From NCBI GenBank assembly GCA_021731815.1, contig JAKFWO010000033.1:1-64000 (forward strand): DNA of 64,000 bases, in the 5' to 3' direction. The notes under the pieces are model-generated. The model worked only from the letters and a program-made list of their open reading frames with translations, was not told the origin of the DNA and did not search any database. The stretch's first letter is position 1. Every line of letters starts with the position of its first letter. Made by a program: the position numbers and the translations under genes. This DNA is from Hyphomonadaceae bacterium. GTDB lineage: Bacteria; Pseudomonadota; Alphaproteobacteria; Caulobacterales; Aquidulcibacteraceae. Positions 18,275 to 27,206 of the stretch are shown here, piece after piece.

Positions 18275-18899
18275 CAACTGACACTCCACGTTTTTTATGC
18301 GTCGATCTTTGTCAACGCTCTGGAACACTAACCCCACCCACGCCCGAACAGATCACCGCTGATGCGACAAATGTCGCGCGATCACTGGAACATATCAAAT
18401 CAAACCCGACGGTTTCCCACCTTATTCATCAGATGCGCCGGGCAAATGAAACCAGGCACATCGACCGCGGAACAGGACAAAAACTACCCTGGTCATATTC
18501 GGGGGTCATATTCGGGGCACCCTGCCCTTACCCGAATAGAAAGGTGATGATCCGACCACACCGGTCGCATCACAAATCGCCGACACGACTCTTTCTTGTT
18601 TGCTCCCGCCACAACCACCACGGCCCGACAGGACCGCGCGCAAGGCGACGCCACAGAAAATCCATTTCCTGAGGCCTGAACCGGACTATCCCCTCCGATG
18701 GCAAGCCGACATTGCGCAACACCATACGTGGCGGCGCAGGATCGATCTATTCCCGGAGGCTATCACACTTCATTTATGTAATAAAGGATTTATTCCGCGG
18801 CACCCGATCAATAATGCGGAAATCCTGTGCCTGATCCGCGATGGCACAGGATTTGACCCGAATTCGTACCCGTTTCTGATGGGCGTGGCCTTGGGCGAA
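18275..18899. other. Spacer carD / fdxA with repeat
   Basis: No supportable gene in 625 bp. It holds a 13-bp perfect direct duplication (GGTCATATTCGGG at 18491-18503 and 18504-18516), the likely carD promoter near 18310, and a 12-bp hairpin behind fdxA (18820-18854). The rest is featureless. Confidence 0.6.
18820..18854 (-). terminator. Long hairpin behind fdxA
   Basis: Perfect 12-bp arms AAATCCTGTGCC and GGCACAGGATTT flank an 11-nt loop, 45 bp behind the fdxA stop. No T-run follows on the minus strand, so it may act with Rho, protect the 3' end, or belong to a dispersed palindrome family. Its arm matches the hairpin at 21239-21280 except for one compensated base pair. Confidence 0.6.
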
Positions 18900-19241
18900 T
18901 TACGTTCCCGGACCGGGATTCTCGCTGAAATATTTTTCGAATTTGTCCGTCTGCCCCGCGAAGGAATCGGCATCGGCCGGCGGTTCGCCCTTGCGGGTAA
19001 TATTCGGCCAAATGAGCGCATATTGGGTATTGACCCGAAGCCATTTGCCGTCCGGTGCGTCTTCGGTATCGGCCTTGATCGCATCCACCGGGCATTCGGG
19101 TTCACAAACGCCGCAATCGATACATTCATCGGGATGAATTACCAGGAAGTTTTCGCCTTCGTAAAAACAATCTACCGGGCACACTTCGACGCAATCCATA
19201 TATTTGCACTTCACGCATGCGTCGGTAACAATATAGGTCAT
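18900..19241 (-). CDS. fdxA: 7Fe ferredoxin (FdxA type)
   Basis: A 113-residue ferredoxin with one [3Fe-4S] and one [4Fe-4S] cluster, like Azotobacter FdI. Cysteines at 9, 17, 21 and 50 fit the 3Fe cluster, and 25, 40, 43 and 46 the 4Fe cluster; Cys12 is the extra cysteine also present in FdI. The start '[20 protein letters not shown]' is nearly invariant, so the ATG at 19241 is safe. It is a low-potential electron carrier; the partner is not visible. The S4-domain gene often found upstream of fdxA is absent. Confidence 0.95.
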   Translation of the reverse strand: MTYIVTDACVKCKYMDCVEVCPVDCFYEGENFLVIHPDECIDCGVCEPECPVDAIKADTEDAPDGKWLRVNTQYALIWPNITRKGEPPADADSFAGQTDKFEKYFSENPGPGT

Positions 19242-19506
19242 TCCGTCCTCGGTCGCCTCATCAATGGGCGCGCGCGCCGCGCGCAGCATGTCGGGCCAGC
19301 AGATGGCCTTCGCGGCCCGTGCTGTCAATCCACGCTCACGGTTTTGTGCTGCAATGCGGCGGGGACGGTGAAGCCCGCCATCGGGCACCGAAACCGTCCC
19401 GTTCGCGCCCGTTCGCGCGAAGCCCTTGCCTTTAGAGCAAAATCTGGTTCTAATCCTGCGTAAGTGATTCCAGTCGAGTTCAGATCAATCAGTCAGGAGC
19501 GCCATA

Positions 19507-19914
19507 ATGGGCTACAGCATCAGTACGATCGAAGGGATCGGGAAAGTATTCGCCGAAAAACTCATTGCCGCGGGTGTAAAAAAGACCAGTGATTTGTTGA
19601 GCATGGCCGCCAGCGCCAAAGGGCGCAAGGAACTGGCAAAGACATCCGGGCTCGATGAAAAGCAGATCCTCAAATGGGTCAATATGGCGGATCTGATGCG
19701 GGTCAAAGGCGTCGCTGAAGAATATTCCGAATTGCTGGAAGCCGCTGGCGTCGATACGGTCAAGGAATTGAAAACCCGCAAGGCCGACAAGCTCACCGAG
19801 AAAATGGCCGAGGTGAACGAAACGAAAAAGCTCGTGCGCCGCAATCCGACCCTGTCGGAAGTGCAGCGCTGGATCGATCACGCCAAAACGCTGGACGCCG
19901 TCGTCACGCATTGA
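19507..19914 (+). CDS. DUF4332 helix-hairpin-helix protein
   Basis: A 135-residue cytoplasmic protein with two helix-hairpin-helix units: 'IEGIGKVFAEKLIAAGV' (about 8-24) and 'VKGVAEEYSELLEAAGV' (about 65-81). Each is followed by a helix rich in Lys. The layout matches DUF4332 proteins, thought to bind nucleic acid without sequence specificity; no catalytic motif is seen. AGGAG precedes the ATG by 8 nt. It is divergent from fdxA and convergent with ald. Role unknown. Confidence 0.85.
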   Translation: MGYSISTIEGIGKVFAEKLIAAGVKKTSDLLSMAASAKGRKELAKTSGLDEKQILKWVNMADLMRVKGVAEEYSELLEAAGVDTVKELKTRKADKLTEKMAEVNETKKLVRRNPTLSEVQRWIDHAKTLDAVVTH

Positions 19915-19962
19915 CGCAGGTCGCTGCGGAATTGTCGGTTCCGTCGCCCCGATGGCTATCTG

Positions 19963-21078
19963 TCAGGCCGGGAGCCAGTCCGGCCGGCGGAAGGGCAAGG
20001 CAAGGTCATCAGCCACGGCGCGATAGGCGATTGCCCCTTCGGCGACATTCAGGCCCTCCGCGAGAAAGGGATCGTCCTGCAACGCCTTGCGGGTGCCTTT
20101 GGCGGCCAGTGCCAGGGTAAAGGGCAAGGTGGCATTGTTGAGCGCGAAAGCCGAAGTGCGCGCCACAGCCCCCGGCATATTGGCCACGCAATAATGGACG
20201 ATATCGTCGATCACAAAGACCGGTTCGTCATGGGTGGTGGGGCGTGAGGTCTCGAAACACCCCCCCTGATCGATGGAAATATCCACCAGCACCGCGCCTG
20301 GCCGCATGGTTTTGAGCATCTCGCGGGTGATCATGCGTGGTGCCGCCGCCCCGGGGATGAGCACGGCACCGATGACGAGATCGGCCTCGCGCACCGCCTC
20401 ATTGACCGCCTGGCGGGTGGAATAGACGGTCTCCAGCCGGCCGTTGAATTCGCGGTCGAGTTCCTCAAGCCGTTCGGCATTCTTGTCAAACACCGTGACA
20501 CGCGCGCGCATGCCCACCGCGATCTGCGCGGCATTATAGCCCGCCACCCCCGCCCCCAGAATGACCACATCGGCCGGGCGCACGCCTGGAACGCCACCCA
20601 GCAATACGCCGCGCCCGCCATGGGCCTTTTCGAGGTAGAACGCCCCGACCTGGACGCTCATGCGCCCGGCGACCTCTGACATCGGCTTGAGCAGCGGCAG
20701 CCGCCCGGCCCGGTCGGTGACCGTTTCATAGGCAATGCAGATCGCGCCCGAAGCCATCAGGCCCTCGGCCTGGGGCTTGTCGGCGGCGAGATGCAGATAG
20801 GTGAACAGGGTATGGTGGGGGCGGAGCAGCGCGATCTCGCTGGCCTGCGGTTCCTTCACCTTGACGATCAGTTCGGCCGCAGCGAACACGGCGGCGGCAT
20901 CGGGCGCGATGGTGGCACCAAGCTGCGTATAACGCGCATCTTCGGCCCCCACGCCAAGCCCGGCCCCGGTCTCGACAATGACCTCATGCCCGGCCCGGAT
21001 CAGCTCGCTCACGCTTTCAGGCGTCAGGCCGACACGATATTCCCGGGTCTTGATCTCTTTTGGGGCACCGATACGCAT
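19963..21078 (-). CDS. ald: Alanine dehydrogenase
   Basis: The 371-residue NAD-dependent L-alanine dehydrogenase (alanine to pyruvate and ammonia). 'MRIGAPKEIKTREYRVGLTP' opens the protein; 'VKVKEPQ' carries the catalytic lysine, 'TYLHLAAD' the catalytic histidine, and 'VVILGAGVAGYNAAQIA' the NAD site. The C-terminal 'GNVAEGAIAYRAVA' region is also intact (here LNVAEG). The ATG at 21078 gives the usual length. It lies between the convergent DUF4332 gene and nrdA. Confidence 0.95.
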   Translation of the reverse strand: MRIGAPKEIKTREYRVGLTPESVSELIRAGHEVIVETGAGLGVGAEDARYTQLGATIAPDAAAVFAAAELIVKVKEPQASEIALLRPHHTLFTYLHLAADKPQAEGLMASGAICIAYETVTDRAGRLPLLKPMSEVAGRMSVQVGAFYLEKAHGGRGVLLGGVPGVRPADVVILGAGVAGYNAAQIAVGMRARVTVFDKNAERLEELDREFNGRLETVYSTRQAVNEAVREADLVIGAVLIPGAAAPRMITREMLKTMRPGAVLVDISIDQGGCFETSRPTTHDEPVFVIDDIVHYCVANMPGAVARTSAFALNNATLPFTLALAAKGTRKALQDDPFLAEGLNVAEGAIAYRAVADDLALPFRRPDWLPA

Positions 21079-21238
21079 ATTCTGCCTCGCCACGGGCGCG
21101 CGTGCCGGAAGCCGACGCGCCGAAAAAACCGAACCGGCAGCATGAGCCTAAGCCCTCGGTGGCGCAAGTTTCTTTCGAAAAACGGCGGCTTTGCGGAGAA
21201 TCAGCTCGCCGGACTTCGCCTCAGCGCCTGCGCCCGGC

Positions 21239-21280
21239 GATCCTGTCCCTGAATTGCTTTCATTGAGCAGGGACAGGATC
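21239..21280 (-). repeat. 13-bp hairpin between nrdA and ald
   Basis: Perfect arms GATCCTGTCCCTG and CAGGGACAGGATC surround a 16-nt loop, 18 bp behind the nrdA stop. No T-run on either side. It shares its arm sequence with the hairpin behind fdxA, with a C/G to G/C exchange present on both arms. Confidence 0.8.
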
Positions 21281-21298
21281 AAAAGCGATGGCCCTGCC

Positions 21299-23182
21299 TC
21301 ACTGGCAGGCGAGACACTCGTCATAATCCTTGCGTTCGGGCGCATCAAAGCCCGGGGCGATTTCTGCCCTGTCGCCGCTGCCGGCGAATTGCGCGCGCTG
21401 AACGGATTTCGACCGGCAATAATAGAGCGATTTCACGCCCTTCTCCCATGCCGACCAATGCAGCATATGGAGGTCCCATTTATCGATATCGCCCGGCAGA
21501 AACAGATTGAGCGATTGGGACTGGCAGATGAAGGGCGTGCGATCGGCCGCATGTTCGATCACCCAACGCTGATCAAGTTCAAAGGCCGTCTTGAACACCG
21601 CCTTTTCGTCATCCGTCAGGATATCGAGATGCAGCACCGAGCCATCATGTTCGAGGATCGAATTCCACACTTGCGGATTATTGGCCCCCTTGGAATCCAG
21701 TAATTTCTCCAGCCAGGGATTTTTCACCGCAAAAGTCCCCGACAGGGTTTTGTGGGAATAGACATTGGCCGGAATGGGTTCAATCCCCGCCGAGGTTCCG
21801 CCACAAATGATCGAGATCGAGGCGGTGGGTGCGATTGCGATCTTGTGGGAAAAGCGCGCCATGATGCCGGCATCGGCAGCATCCGGACAGGGCCCGCGCT
21901 CGGTGGCGAGCTTGACGCCTGCGGCATCGGCCGCGCGCCGCATATGCTTGAAAATGGTCTTGTTCCACGCCTTGGCGGCGGCACTTTCAAAGGGGACATT
22001 GCGCGCTTGCAGGAAGGAATGGAACCCCATGAGCCCGAGCCCGACCGAACGTTCGCGTTCGGCCGAATAGACCGCATGCGCCATTTCCTCGGGCGCGCGT
22101 TCGATGAAATCCTGCAACACATTGTCGAGGAAGCGGAACACGTCTTCGATGAAGCGCTCGTCATCCTTCCATTCGAGCCAGGTCTCCGCATTGAGCGAGG
22201 ACAGGCAGCACACGGCGGTGCGCTCATGGCCGTGATGGTCGCGCCCGGTATGGAGCATGATTTCCGAGCACAGATTGGACTGACGCACCTTGAGGCCCAG
22301 CATGCGCTGGTGCAGCGCCAATTGCGCATTCACCGTGTCGGAGAAGATGAGATAGGGCTCGCCGGTCTGGAGCCGCAGATCGAGGATCTTCTGCCATAAT
22401 TTGCGGGCGCTGACTTCGCGCACCGGTGAATTGTCCTTGGGGCTGCGCAGGCTGAACAGCCGGTCATCGCGCACGCATTCCATGAACTCATCGGTGATAT
22501 TGAGCCCGTGATGGAGATTGAGGCTCTTGCGGTTGAAATCGCCCGCCGCCTTGCGGATCTCGAGAAATTCCTCGATCTCGGGATGGTGAACATCAAGATA
22601 GACCGCCGCCGAACCACGCCGCAACGATCCCTGGCTGATTGCCAGCGTCAGACTGTCCATGACGCGGATGAAGGGGATGATGCCGCTGGTCTTGCCGTTC
22701 TGGCCGACCTTTTCACCGATCGAGCGCACCCCGCCCCAATAGGTGCCGATGCCGCCGCCATTGGAGGCGAGCCAGACATTCTCGTTCCAGACATCGACGA
22801 TGCCATCGAGGCTGTCGCCCACCGCATTGAGGAAGCAGGAAATCGGCAGGCCGCGCTCGGCCCCGCCATTGGACAATACCGGGGTCGCCGGCATGAACCA
22901 CAGCCGCGACATATAATCATAGAGCCTTTGGGCGTGGTCGAGATCATCGGCATAGGCCGTGGCGACGCGGGCGAACATGCCCTGGACCGATTCGCCGGCC
23001 AGCAGATAGCGGTCCTCGAGCGTCGTGCGCCCGAAATCGGTCAGCAGGCCATCGCGGGAATGGTCGAGCCGCACGCCTTCCACCACCCGCAATTGCGGCC
23101 TGAGTGGCTTTGGCTTGCCGCGGTGATGGCTGCGAATCTTGACGGTCGGTCCCTTGGGGCCCACGGCTTCTTCACGCGACAT
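21299..23182 (-). CDS. nrdA: Class I ribonucleotide reductase, large subunit
   Basis: A 627-residue alpha subunit that reduces ribonucleotides to deoxyribonucleotides. Active-site motifs are 'PISCFLNAVGDSLDGI', 'QSNLCSEIMLHT' and 'AVCCLSSLN', and the flexible tail ends DECLACQ, giving the C-x2-C pair that is re-reduced by thioredoxin. It starts directly in the ten-strand region and lacks the roughly 90-residue ATP cone of E. coli NrdA, so dATP control at this site is missing or located elsewhere. GGGAG precedes the ATG at 23182; longer frames are not conserved. nrdB is not adjacent. NrdR-like boxes lie upstream. Confidence 0.95.
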   Translation of the reverse strand: MSREEAVGPKGPTVKIRSHHRGKPKPLRPQLRVVEGVRLDHSRDGLLTDFGRTTLEDRYLLAGESVQGMFARVATAYADDLDHAQRLYDYMSRLWFMPATPVLSNGGAERGLPISCFLNAVGDSLDGIVDVWNENVWLASNGGGIGTYWGGVRSIGEKVGQNGKTSGIIPFIRVMDSLTLAISQGSLRRGSAAVYLDVHHPEIEEFLEIRKAAGDFNRKSLNLHHGLNITDEFMECVRDDRLFSLRSPKDNSPVREVSARKLWQKILDLRLQTGEPYLIFSDTVNAQLALHQRMLGLKVRQSNLCSEIMLHTGRDHHGHERTAVCCLSSLNAETWLEWKDDERFIEDVFRFLDNVLQDFIERAPEEMAHAVYSAERERSVGLGLMGFHSFLQARNVPFESAAAKAWNKTIFKHMRRAADAAGVKLATERGPCPDAADAGIMARFSHKIAIAPTASISIICGGTSAGIEPIPANVYSHKTLSGTFAVKNPWLEKLLDSKGANNPQVWNSILEHDGSVLHLDILTDDEKAVFKTAFELDQRWVIEHAADRTPFICQSQSLNLFLPGDIDKWDLHMLHWSAWEKGVKSLYYCRSKSVQRAQFAGSGDRAEIAPGFDAPERKDYDECLACQ

Positions 23183-23273
23183 TCCACTTGCTCCCTGCAA
23201 CGCCGGACGGTGCGGACCCATGCCCGCTCTTGCCCGCCCCTGTCCGCTCATTGGACCGAAAATTGGTTACCGT

Positions 23274-23321
23274 ACCCTTTATATAGTGGCAGGCGATCCA
23301 ATTTCCTCCCAGATATAGTGG
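23274..23321 (-). promoter_or_regulatory. Tandem NrdR-like boxes upstream of nrdA
   Basis: On the minus strand, CCACTATATAAAGGGT (23274-23289) and CCACTATATCTGGGAG (23306-23321) match the NrdR consensus ACACWATATATWGTGT at 13 and 10 of 16 positions. Both begin with CCACTATAT exactly 32 bp apart, about three helical turns, the usual spacing of NrdR box pairs. They lie about 90-140 bp before the nrdA start codon. NrdR would repress nrdA when dATP is plentiful. Sites are seen; function is inferred. Confidence 0.7.
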
Positions 23322-23412
23322 AGGCAGAAGTTCCATGGCGTCAATCTGCTGAAAGCGGCCCAGTGGCGAGATTCATTTGAATAACCCCTTGATCGCATCC
23401 GAATCGCTGGAT

Positions 23413-24078
23413 TCATCCGGCCGGCGGGGTGGCAAGCGTCGGAGGGCCACGCAATTGCTTCGCAAGGATGACAAAGACCAGATCGTCCCGCCGCGGAATG
23501 CCAAAACGCGGGTCATGCGACGGGAAGGGGGCCCGGCTACCCGTGTCGCGATAATTCCTGCGTTCATAAAACGCAATGAGTTCCGGGCGTTGGGCGATAA
23601 CGCTCATGGTCATGGTTTGCGCATCGTAATGGCGCATCGCAAAGGCTTCCGCTGCCGCCACCAGTTGTTTGCCGAGCCCCGCGGCCTGACACAGGGGATC
23701 CACCGCGAGCATCCCAAGTCCCGCCACTGGCGCGGGCAGCCCGGAATCATCGTCGAGGCCACGGGGCCCTGCCCGCGACACGCGCACACAGCCGATCAGT
23801 CCGCCGCCTCGCCCTGGCCCCGCGCCATCGGCCGCCAAATCGGCGCGCAGGCCAGCGCACAGAATTGCTTCATTGTCGCGATCATCGAGAATCGCCTGAA
23901 GACCCTCGCGGTCCACACGCTGCCCGCCCAGCAAATCGGCCTCATGCGTCCAGCCGGCTTTGGCACTCTCGCCGCGAAAAGCGCGCGCAACCAATTCATG
24001 GAGGGCGGGCAGATCCGAAGCGATCGCACGGCGAATGGCCATTGGTGCCGTGTGGATTGCACTCTGCTCACTTGTCAT
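23413..24078 (-). CDS. GNAT family N-acetyltransferase
   Basis: A 221-residue acetyl-CoA-dependent transferase. Motif A reads 'LGMLAVDPLCQAAGLGKQLVAAAEAFA' in two parts (strand LGMLAVDP, then the acetyl-CoA loop QAAGLGKQL), and motif B 'MTMSVIAQRPELIAFYERRNY'. The ATG at 24078 is preferred over a GTG two codons upstream because GGGAA is better spaced. An insertion rich in Gly and Arg lies near residue 90-115. Substrate unknown. It is transcribed toward nrdA but ends before the nrdA regulatory region. Confidence 0.85.
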   Translation of the reverse strand: MTSEQSAIHTAPMAIRRAIASDLPALHELVARAFRGESAKAGWTHEADLLGGQRVDREGLQAILDDRDNEAILCAGLRADLAADGAGPGRGGGLIGCVRVSRAGPRGLDDDSGLPAPVAGLGMLAVDPLCQAAGLGKQLVAAAEAFAMRHYDAQTMTMSVIAQRPELIAFYERRNYRDTGSRAPFPSHDPRFGIPRRDDLVFVILAKQLRGPPTLATPPAG

Positions 24079-24173
24079 CGACACTCATTTCCCGCATTTC
24101 CCGAAATCAGGGCCCCGAAATCAGGAACCTGAAAACGGAAACCTGACAAAGTTTCGCCTTGTGTGCCTTTTAC

Positions 24174-24836
24174 ATGGATTCCATGTCCGCCTGTCGACTC
24201 TATCTCATCACGCCGCCTGCCATTCCCGATCCCGAGGCCTTTGCCGATCTGCTGGCCGATGCGATTGCGGGCGCGGATCTCGCCGTGCTGCAAATCCGGC
24301 TGAAAGACATCAGCGATGCCGAGCTCCGTCGCATCGCCCGCCGCATCATCCCGATCGGACATCAGGCTGGGGCGGCCGTGCTCATCAATGACCGGCCCGA
24401 TCTCGCGGCGGAACTTGGAGCCGATGGCGTCCATATCGGGCAAAGCGATGCCTCCTGTGCGCAGGCCCGCTCCATCCTCGGGCCTGACCGGGTGATCGGG
24501 GTCACCTGCCATGACAGCCGGCATCTGGCGATGGAAGCCGGCGAGGCGGGGGCCGATTATGTCGCCTTCGGGGCCTTCTTCCCGACTGCGACCAAAACCG
24601 CCGCTACCACCGCCAGCCCGGAATTGCTGGGCTGGTGGTCGGAATTGTTCGAAATTCCCTGCGTGGCGATCGGTGGCATCACCATCGACACCTGTGCGGA
24701 ACTCGCCCGCGCCGGTGCGGATTTCGTGGCAGTCTCGGCCGGCATCTGGTCCCATCCGCTCGGGCCGAAAGCAGCCATCGCCGCCTTCAATGCACGGCTT
24801 GCCGAAGTGGAAAAAGAAAGCACCCCGGCCCGATGA
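24174..24836 (+). CDS. thiE: Thiamine-phosphate synthase-like protein
   Basis: A 220-residue TIM barrel that joins HMP-pyrophosphate and HET-phosphate to thiamine phosphate. 'VLQIRLKD', '[20 protein letters not shown]', '[16 protein letters not shown]' and 'CVAIGGI' follow ThiE. The usual 'GPIFPT' phosphate loop is altered to 'GAFFPT'. Starts at 24174 and 24183 are both possible. No other thi gene is nearby, so it could be the main ThiE or a TenI-like paralogue. The next gene overlaps its stop by ATGA. Confidence 0.82.
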   Translation: MDSMSACRLYLITPPAIPDPEAFADLLADAIAGADLAVLQIRLKDISDAELRRIARRIIPIGHQAGAAVLINDRPDLAAELGADGVHIGQSDASCAQARSILGPDRVIGVTCHDSRHLAMEAGEAGADYVAFGAFFPTATKTAATTASPELLGWWSELFEIPCVAIGGITIDTCAELARAGADFVAVSAGIWSHPLGPKAAIAAFNARLAEVEKESTPAR

Positions 24837-25816
24837 CCCCCTTCTTGCGCTCCCTGTTTCCGATCCTCGCTTTGTTCTGGCTCGCCGGAGGCCCGGTTTT
24901 TGCCCAGACCTCGGCCGCGCCCGGTGCCTTGCGCGCGCGCGCGGTCGAGGCCTTTCAGGCCGGACGCCATGCCGAGGCGCTCGGTTTCGCCAAAGCCGCC
25001 GCGCGCGAAAACGATGCGGATTCGGCGGCCCTTGCCGGGCATATCCTGCTGGTCAGCCCGCGGGTCCCGCGCGATCCGGGCGAGGCCGCCAAATGGCTGC
25101 GCATGGCCGCGGCCGCGGGTCAGACCGATGCGCTGATGGAGCTCGCCCAATTGGCGCGTGCCGAACAAGGCGGCGTCAAGCGCGCGGAAGCGCGCGGTTT
25201 TTACGAGGCGGCGATCACCCGCGGCCGGGCCGATGCGGCCTTTGCGCTTGGCGACGCGCTGGCGCGGGGTGAATTGGGACCGGCCGACCGTGCGGCGGCG
25301 GCCGCGGCCTTTGAGCGGGCCGCCGGCCTCGGCGATGCGCAGGGGGCCTATCTCGCCGCACTGATCTATTCGGAATCGGAATCCTTTTCTTCCGAAGCCG
25401 CCAAGGCACGGCGCCTGATGCAGCTCGCCGCCGAACGCGGCGTGGTGGAAGCGGCCGGTGATTATGCATTGATGCTGCTCAATGGGCAGGGCGGGGCGGT
25501 GGATGCGCGCGAAGCGCTGAAATGGCTGCGTGCGGGTGCCGACCAGGACGACGCGACCGCGCAATTTTTGCTGGCGGCGGCATTGGCCAGCGGCAAGGAG
25601 CCCGGCCTTGCCGAGCCTGCCGCCTTCCGCGAGGCCTATTCCTTCGTTTTGCGCTCGCTGGCGCACAGCCTGCCCGAGGACAGCCCGATCAAATCAGCCC
25701 GCCTCGAACTCCGGGCGGCGCTCGAACAGCGCCTCGCCCCGGAGGTTCAGACCGCCATCCGCACGGAAGTGGCGCGCGCGATTCCTCGAGCAACGGCCCC
25801 GAACCGCCCGAAATAG
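24833..25816 (+). CDS. Secreted Sel1-repeat protein
   Basis: A 327-residue protein. A signal peptide (about 1-24, ending PVFAQ) is followed by five or six Sel1/TPR-like repeats of about 36 residues, such as '[20 protein letters not shown]' and '[20 protein letters not shown]'. Such solenoids are periplasmic scaffolds for protein contacts. Its ATG overlaps the thiE stop (ATGA), which suggests co-translation but not a common pathway. Partner unknown. Confidence 0.85.
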   Translation: MTPFLRSLFPILALFWLAGGPVFAQTSAAPGALRARAVEAFQAGRHAEALGFAKAAARENDADSAALAGHILLVSPRVPRDPGEAAKWLRMAAAAGQTDALMELAQLARAEQGGVKRAEARGFYEAAITRGRADAAFALGDALARGELGPADRAAAAAAFERAAGLGDAQGAYLAALIYSESESFSSEAAKARRLMQLAAERGVVEAAGDYALMLLNGQGGAVDAREALKWLRAGADQDDATAQFLLAAALASGKEPGLAEPAAFREAYSFVLRSLAHSLPEDSPIKSARLELRAALEQRLAPEVQTAIRTEVARAIPRATAPNRPK

Positions 25817-25835
25817 CGGCCAGCCCCCCCTGCGG

Positions 25836-27143
25836 TCACAAAATGAAGCGGCTGAGATCGGTATTCTGGACCAGCGGGCGCAATTGGGCGCGGACATAAT
25901 CGACATCGATCGTCACGGTCTCGCCGGCGCGATCCGGGGCCGAAAAGCTGATGTCATCCAGCAGGCGTTCGAGCATGGTATGCAGGCGCCGTGCCCCAAT
26001 ATTTTCGACCGCCTCATTAACCTCGGCGGCAAGGGCCGCGATCTCGTCCACCGCTGCGTCCGTGAAAACCAGCGTCACGCCTTCGGCTCCCAGCAAGGCG
26101 ATATATTGCCGGATGAGATTGGCCTCGGGCTCGACCAGGATGCGGCGGAAATCGTCCCGCGTCAGGGCCTTGAGTTCGACCCGGATCGGCAGGCGGCCCT
26201 GCAATTCGGGCAGGAGGTCCGAGGGTTTCGCCACCTGGAACGCGCCCGAAGCGATGAACAGGATATGGTCGGTCTTGACCATGCCATATTTGGTGGCGAC
26301 ATTGGCCCCTTCGAGCAAGGGCAGGAGGTCGCGCTGCACGCCTTCGCGCGAGACATCGGCCCCGCCGCGCTCCTGCCGGCTGGCGATCTTGTCGATCTCG
26401 TCGATGAACACGATCCCGTCGCTTTCTGCGAGCGTGAGCGCTTCCTTGTGCAGGACCTCGGGGTCCAGCAATTTCTCGCTTTCCTCGGCGATCAGCGGCG
26501 CACGCGCTTCGCTGACGCGCATCCGCACCCGTTTGGCCGGCCGCGGCATGGCCTTTGACAGCAATTCCGAGAGATTGAACACGCCCATGGAGCCGGGCGG
26601 CGCATTGGGCAACTCAAAGGGATTGCCGGAAGGGCCCGGCTGGGCGAGTTCGACTTCGACTTCCTTGTCCTCCATGCTGCCCTCGCGCAGGCGGCGGCGA
26701 AATTCTGCGCGGGTGGCCTCGGAAGATTTCTCCCCGACCAGCGCCGAAATCAGCCGCTCCTCGGCAAGGATTTCCGCCCGCGCCCGCATTTCGCGCCGCC
26801 GGTGCTCGCGCACCAGCCCGACCGCCACTTCCACCAGATCGCGCACGATCTGTTCGACATCGCGCCCGACATAGCCGACTTCGGTGAAGCGGGTGGCCTC
26901 GACCTTGAGAAAGGGAGCCTGGGCGAGCCGCGCGAGGCGGCGGGAGATTTCGGTCTTGCCCACCCCCGTCGGCCCGATCATCAGGATGTTTTTGGGCGTT
27001 ACCTCGTCGCGCAAGTTTTCGGGCAGGCGCTTGCGCCGCCAGCGATTGCGCAAGGCAATGGCCACGGCACGCTTGGCGTCGGTCTGGCCAACGATGAAAC
27101 GATCGAGTTCGGAAACAATTTCACGGGGAGAAAAATCGGTCAT
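25836..27143 (-). CDS. hslU: ATP-dependent protease ATPase subunit HslU
   Basis: The 435-residue AAA+ unfoldase of the HslUV protease. Walker A GPTGVGKT lies near residue 57, Walker B is 'GIVFIDEID', the intermediate I domain spans about 110-230, and the C-terminal 'DLSRFIL' that inserts into HslV is intact. In most proteobacteria hslV sits just upstream; here the upstream gene is parC and no hslV is in the window. RpoH control would be expected, but I see no clear heat-shock promoter. Confidence 0.96.
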   Translation of the reverse strand: MTDFSPREIVSELDRFIVGQTDAKRAVAIALRNRWRRKRLPENLRDEVTPKNILMIGPTGVGKTEISRRLARLAQAPFLKVEATRFTEVGYVGRDVEQIVRDLVEVAVGLVREHRRREMRARAEILAEERLISALVGEKSSEATRAEFRRRLREGSMEDKEVEVELAQPGPSGNPFELPNAPPGSMGVFNLSELLSKAMPRPAKRVRMRVSEARAPLIAEESEKLLDPEVLHKEALTLAESDGIVFIDEIDKIASRQERGGADVSREGVQRDLLPLLEGANVATKYGMVKTDHILFIASGAFQVAKPSDLLPELQGRLPIRVELKALTRDDFRRILVEPEANLIRQYIALLGAEGVTLVFTDAAVDEIAALAAEVNEAVENIGARRLHTMLERLLDDISFSAPDRAGETVTIDVDYVRAQLRPLVQNTDLSRFIL

Positions 27144-27206
27144 TCCGGAAAGATATTCATTTCACAGGGCCAGTGAAATAGCGCATATGCACCGATTTCC
27201 CGGCCC

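Noticed and set aside
18600-19463. A 287-codon plus-strand frame opposite fdxA
   Set aside because: It covers the antisense of the certain ferredoxin gene and two hairpin regions.
21239-21280. Intrinsic terminator of nrdA or ald
   Set aside because: The stem is strong, but neither side has a T-run, so it was listed as a repeat/hairpin instead.
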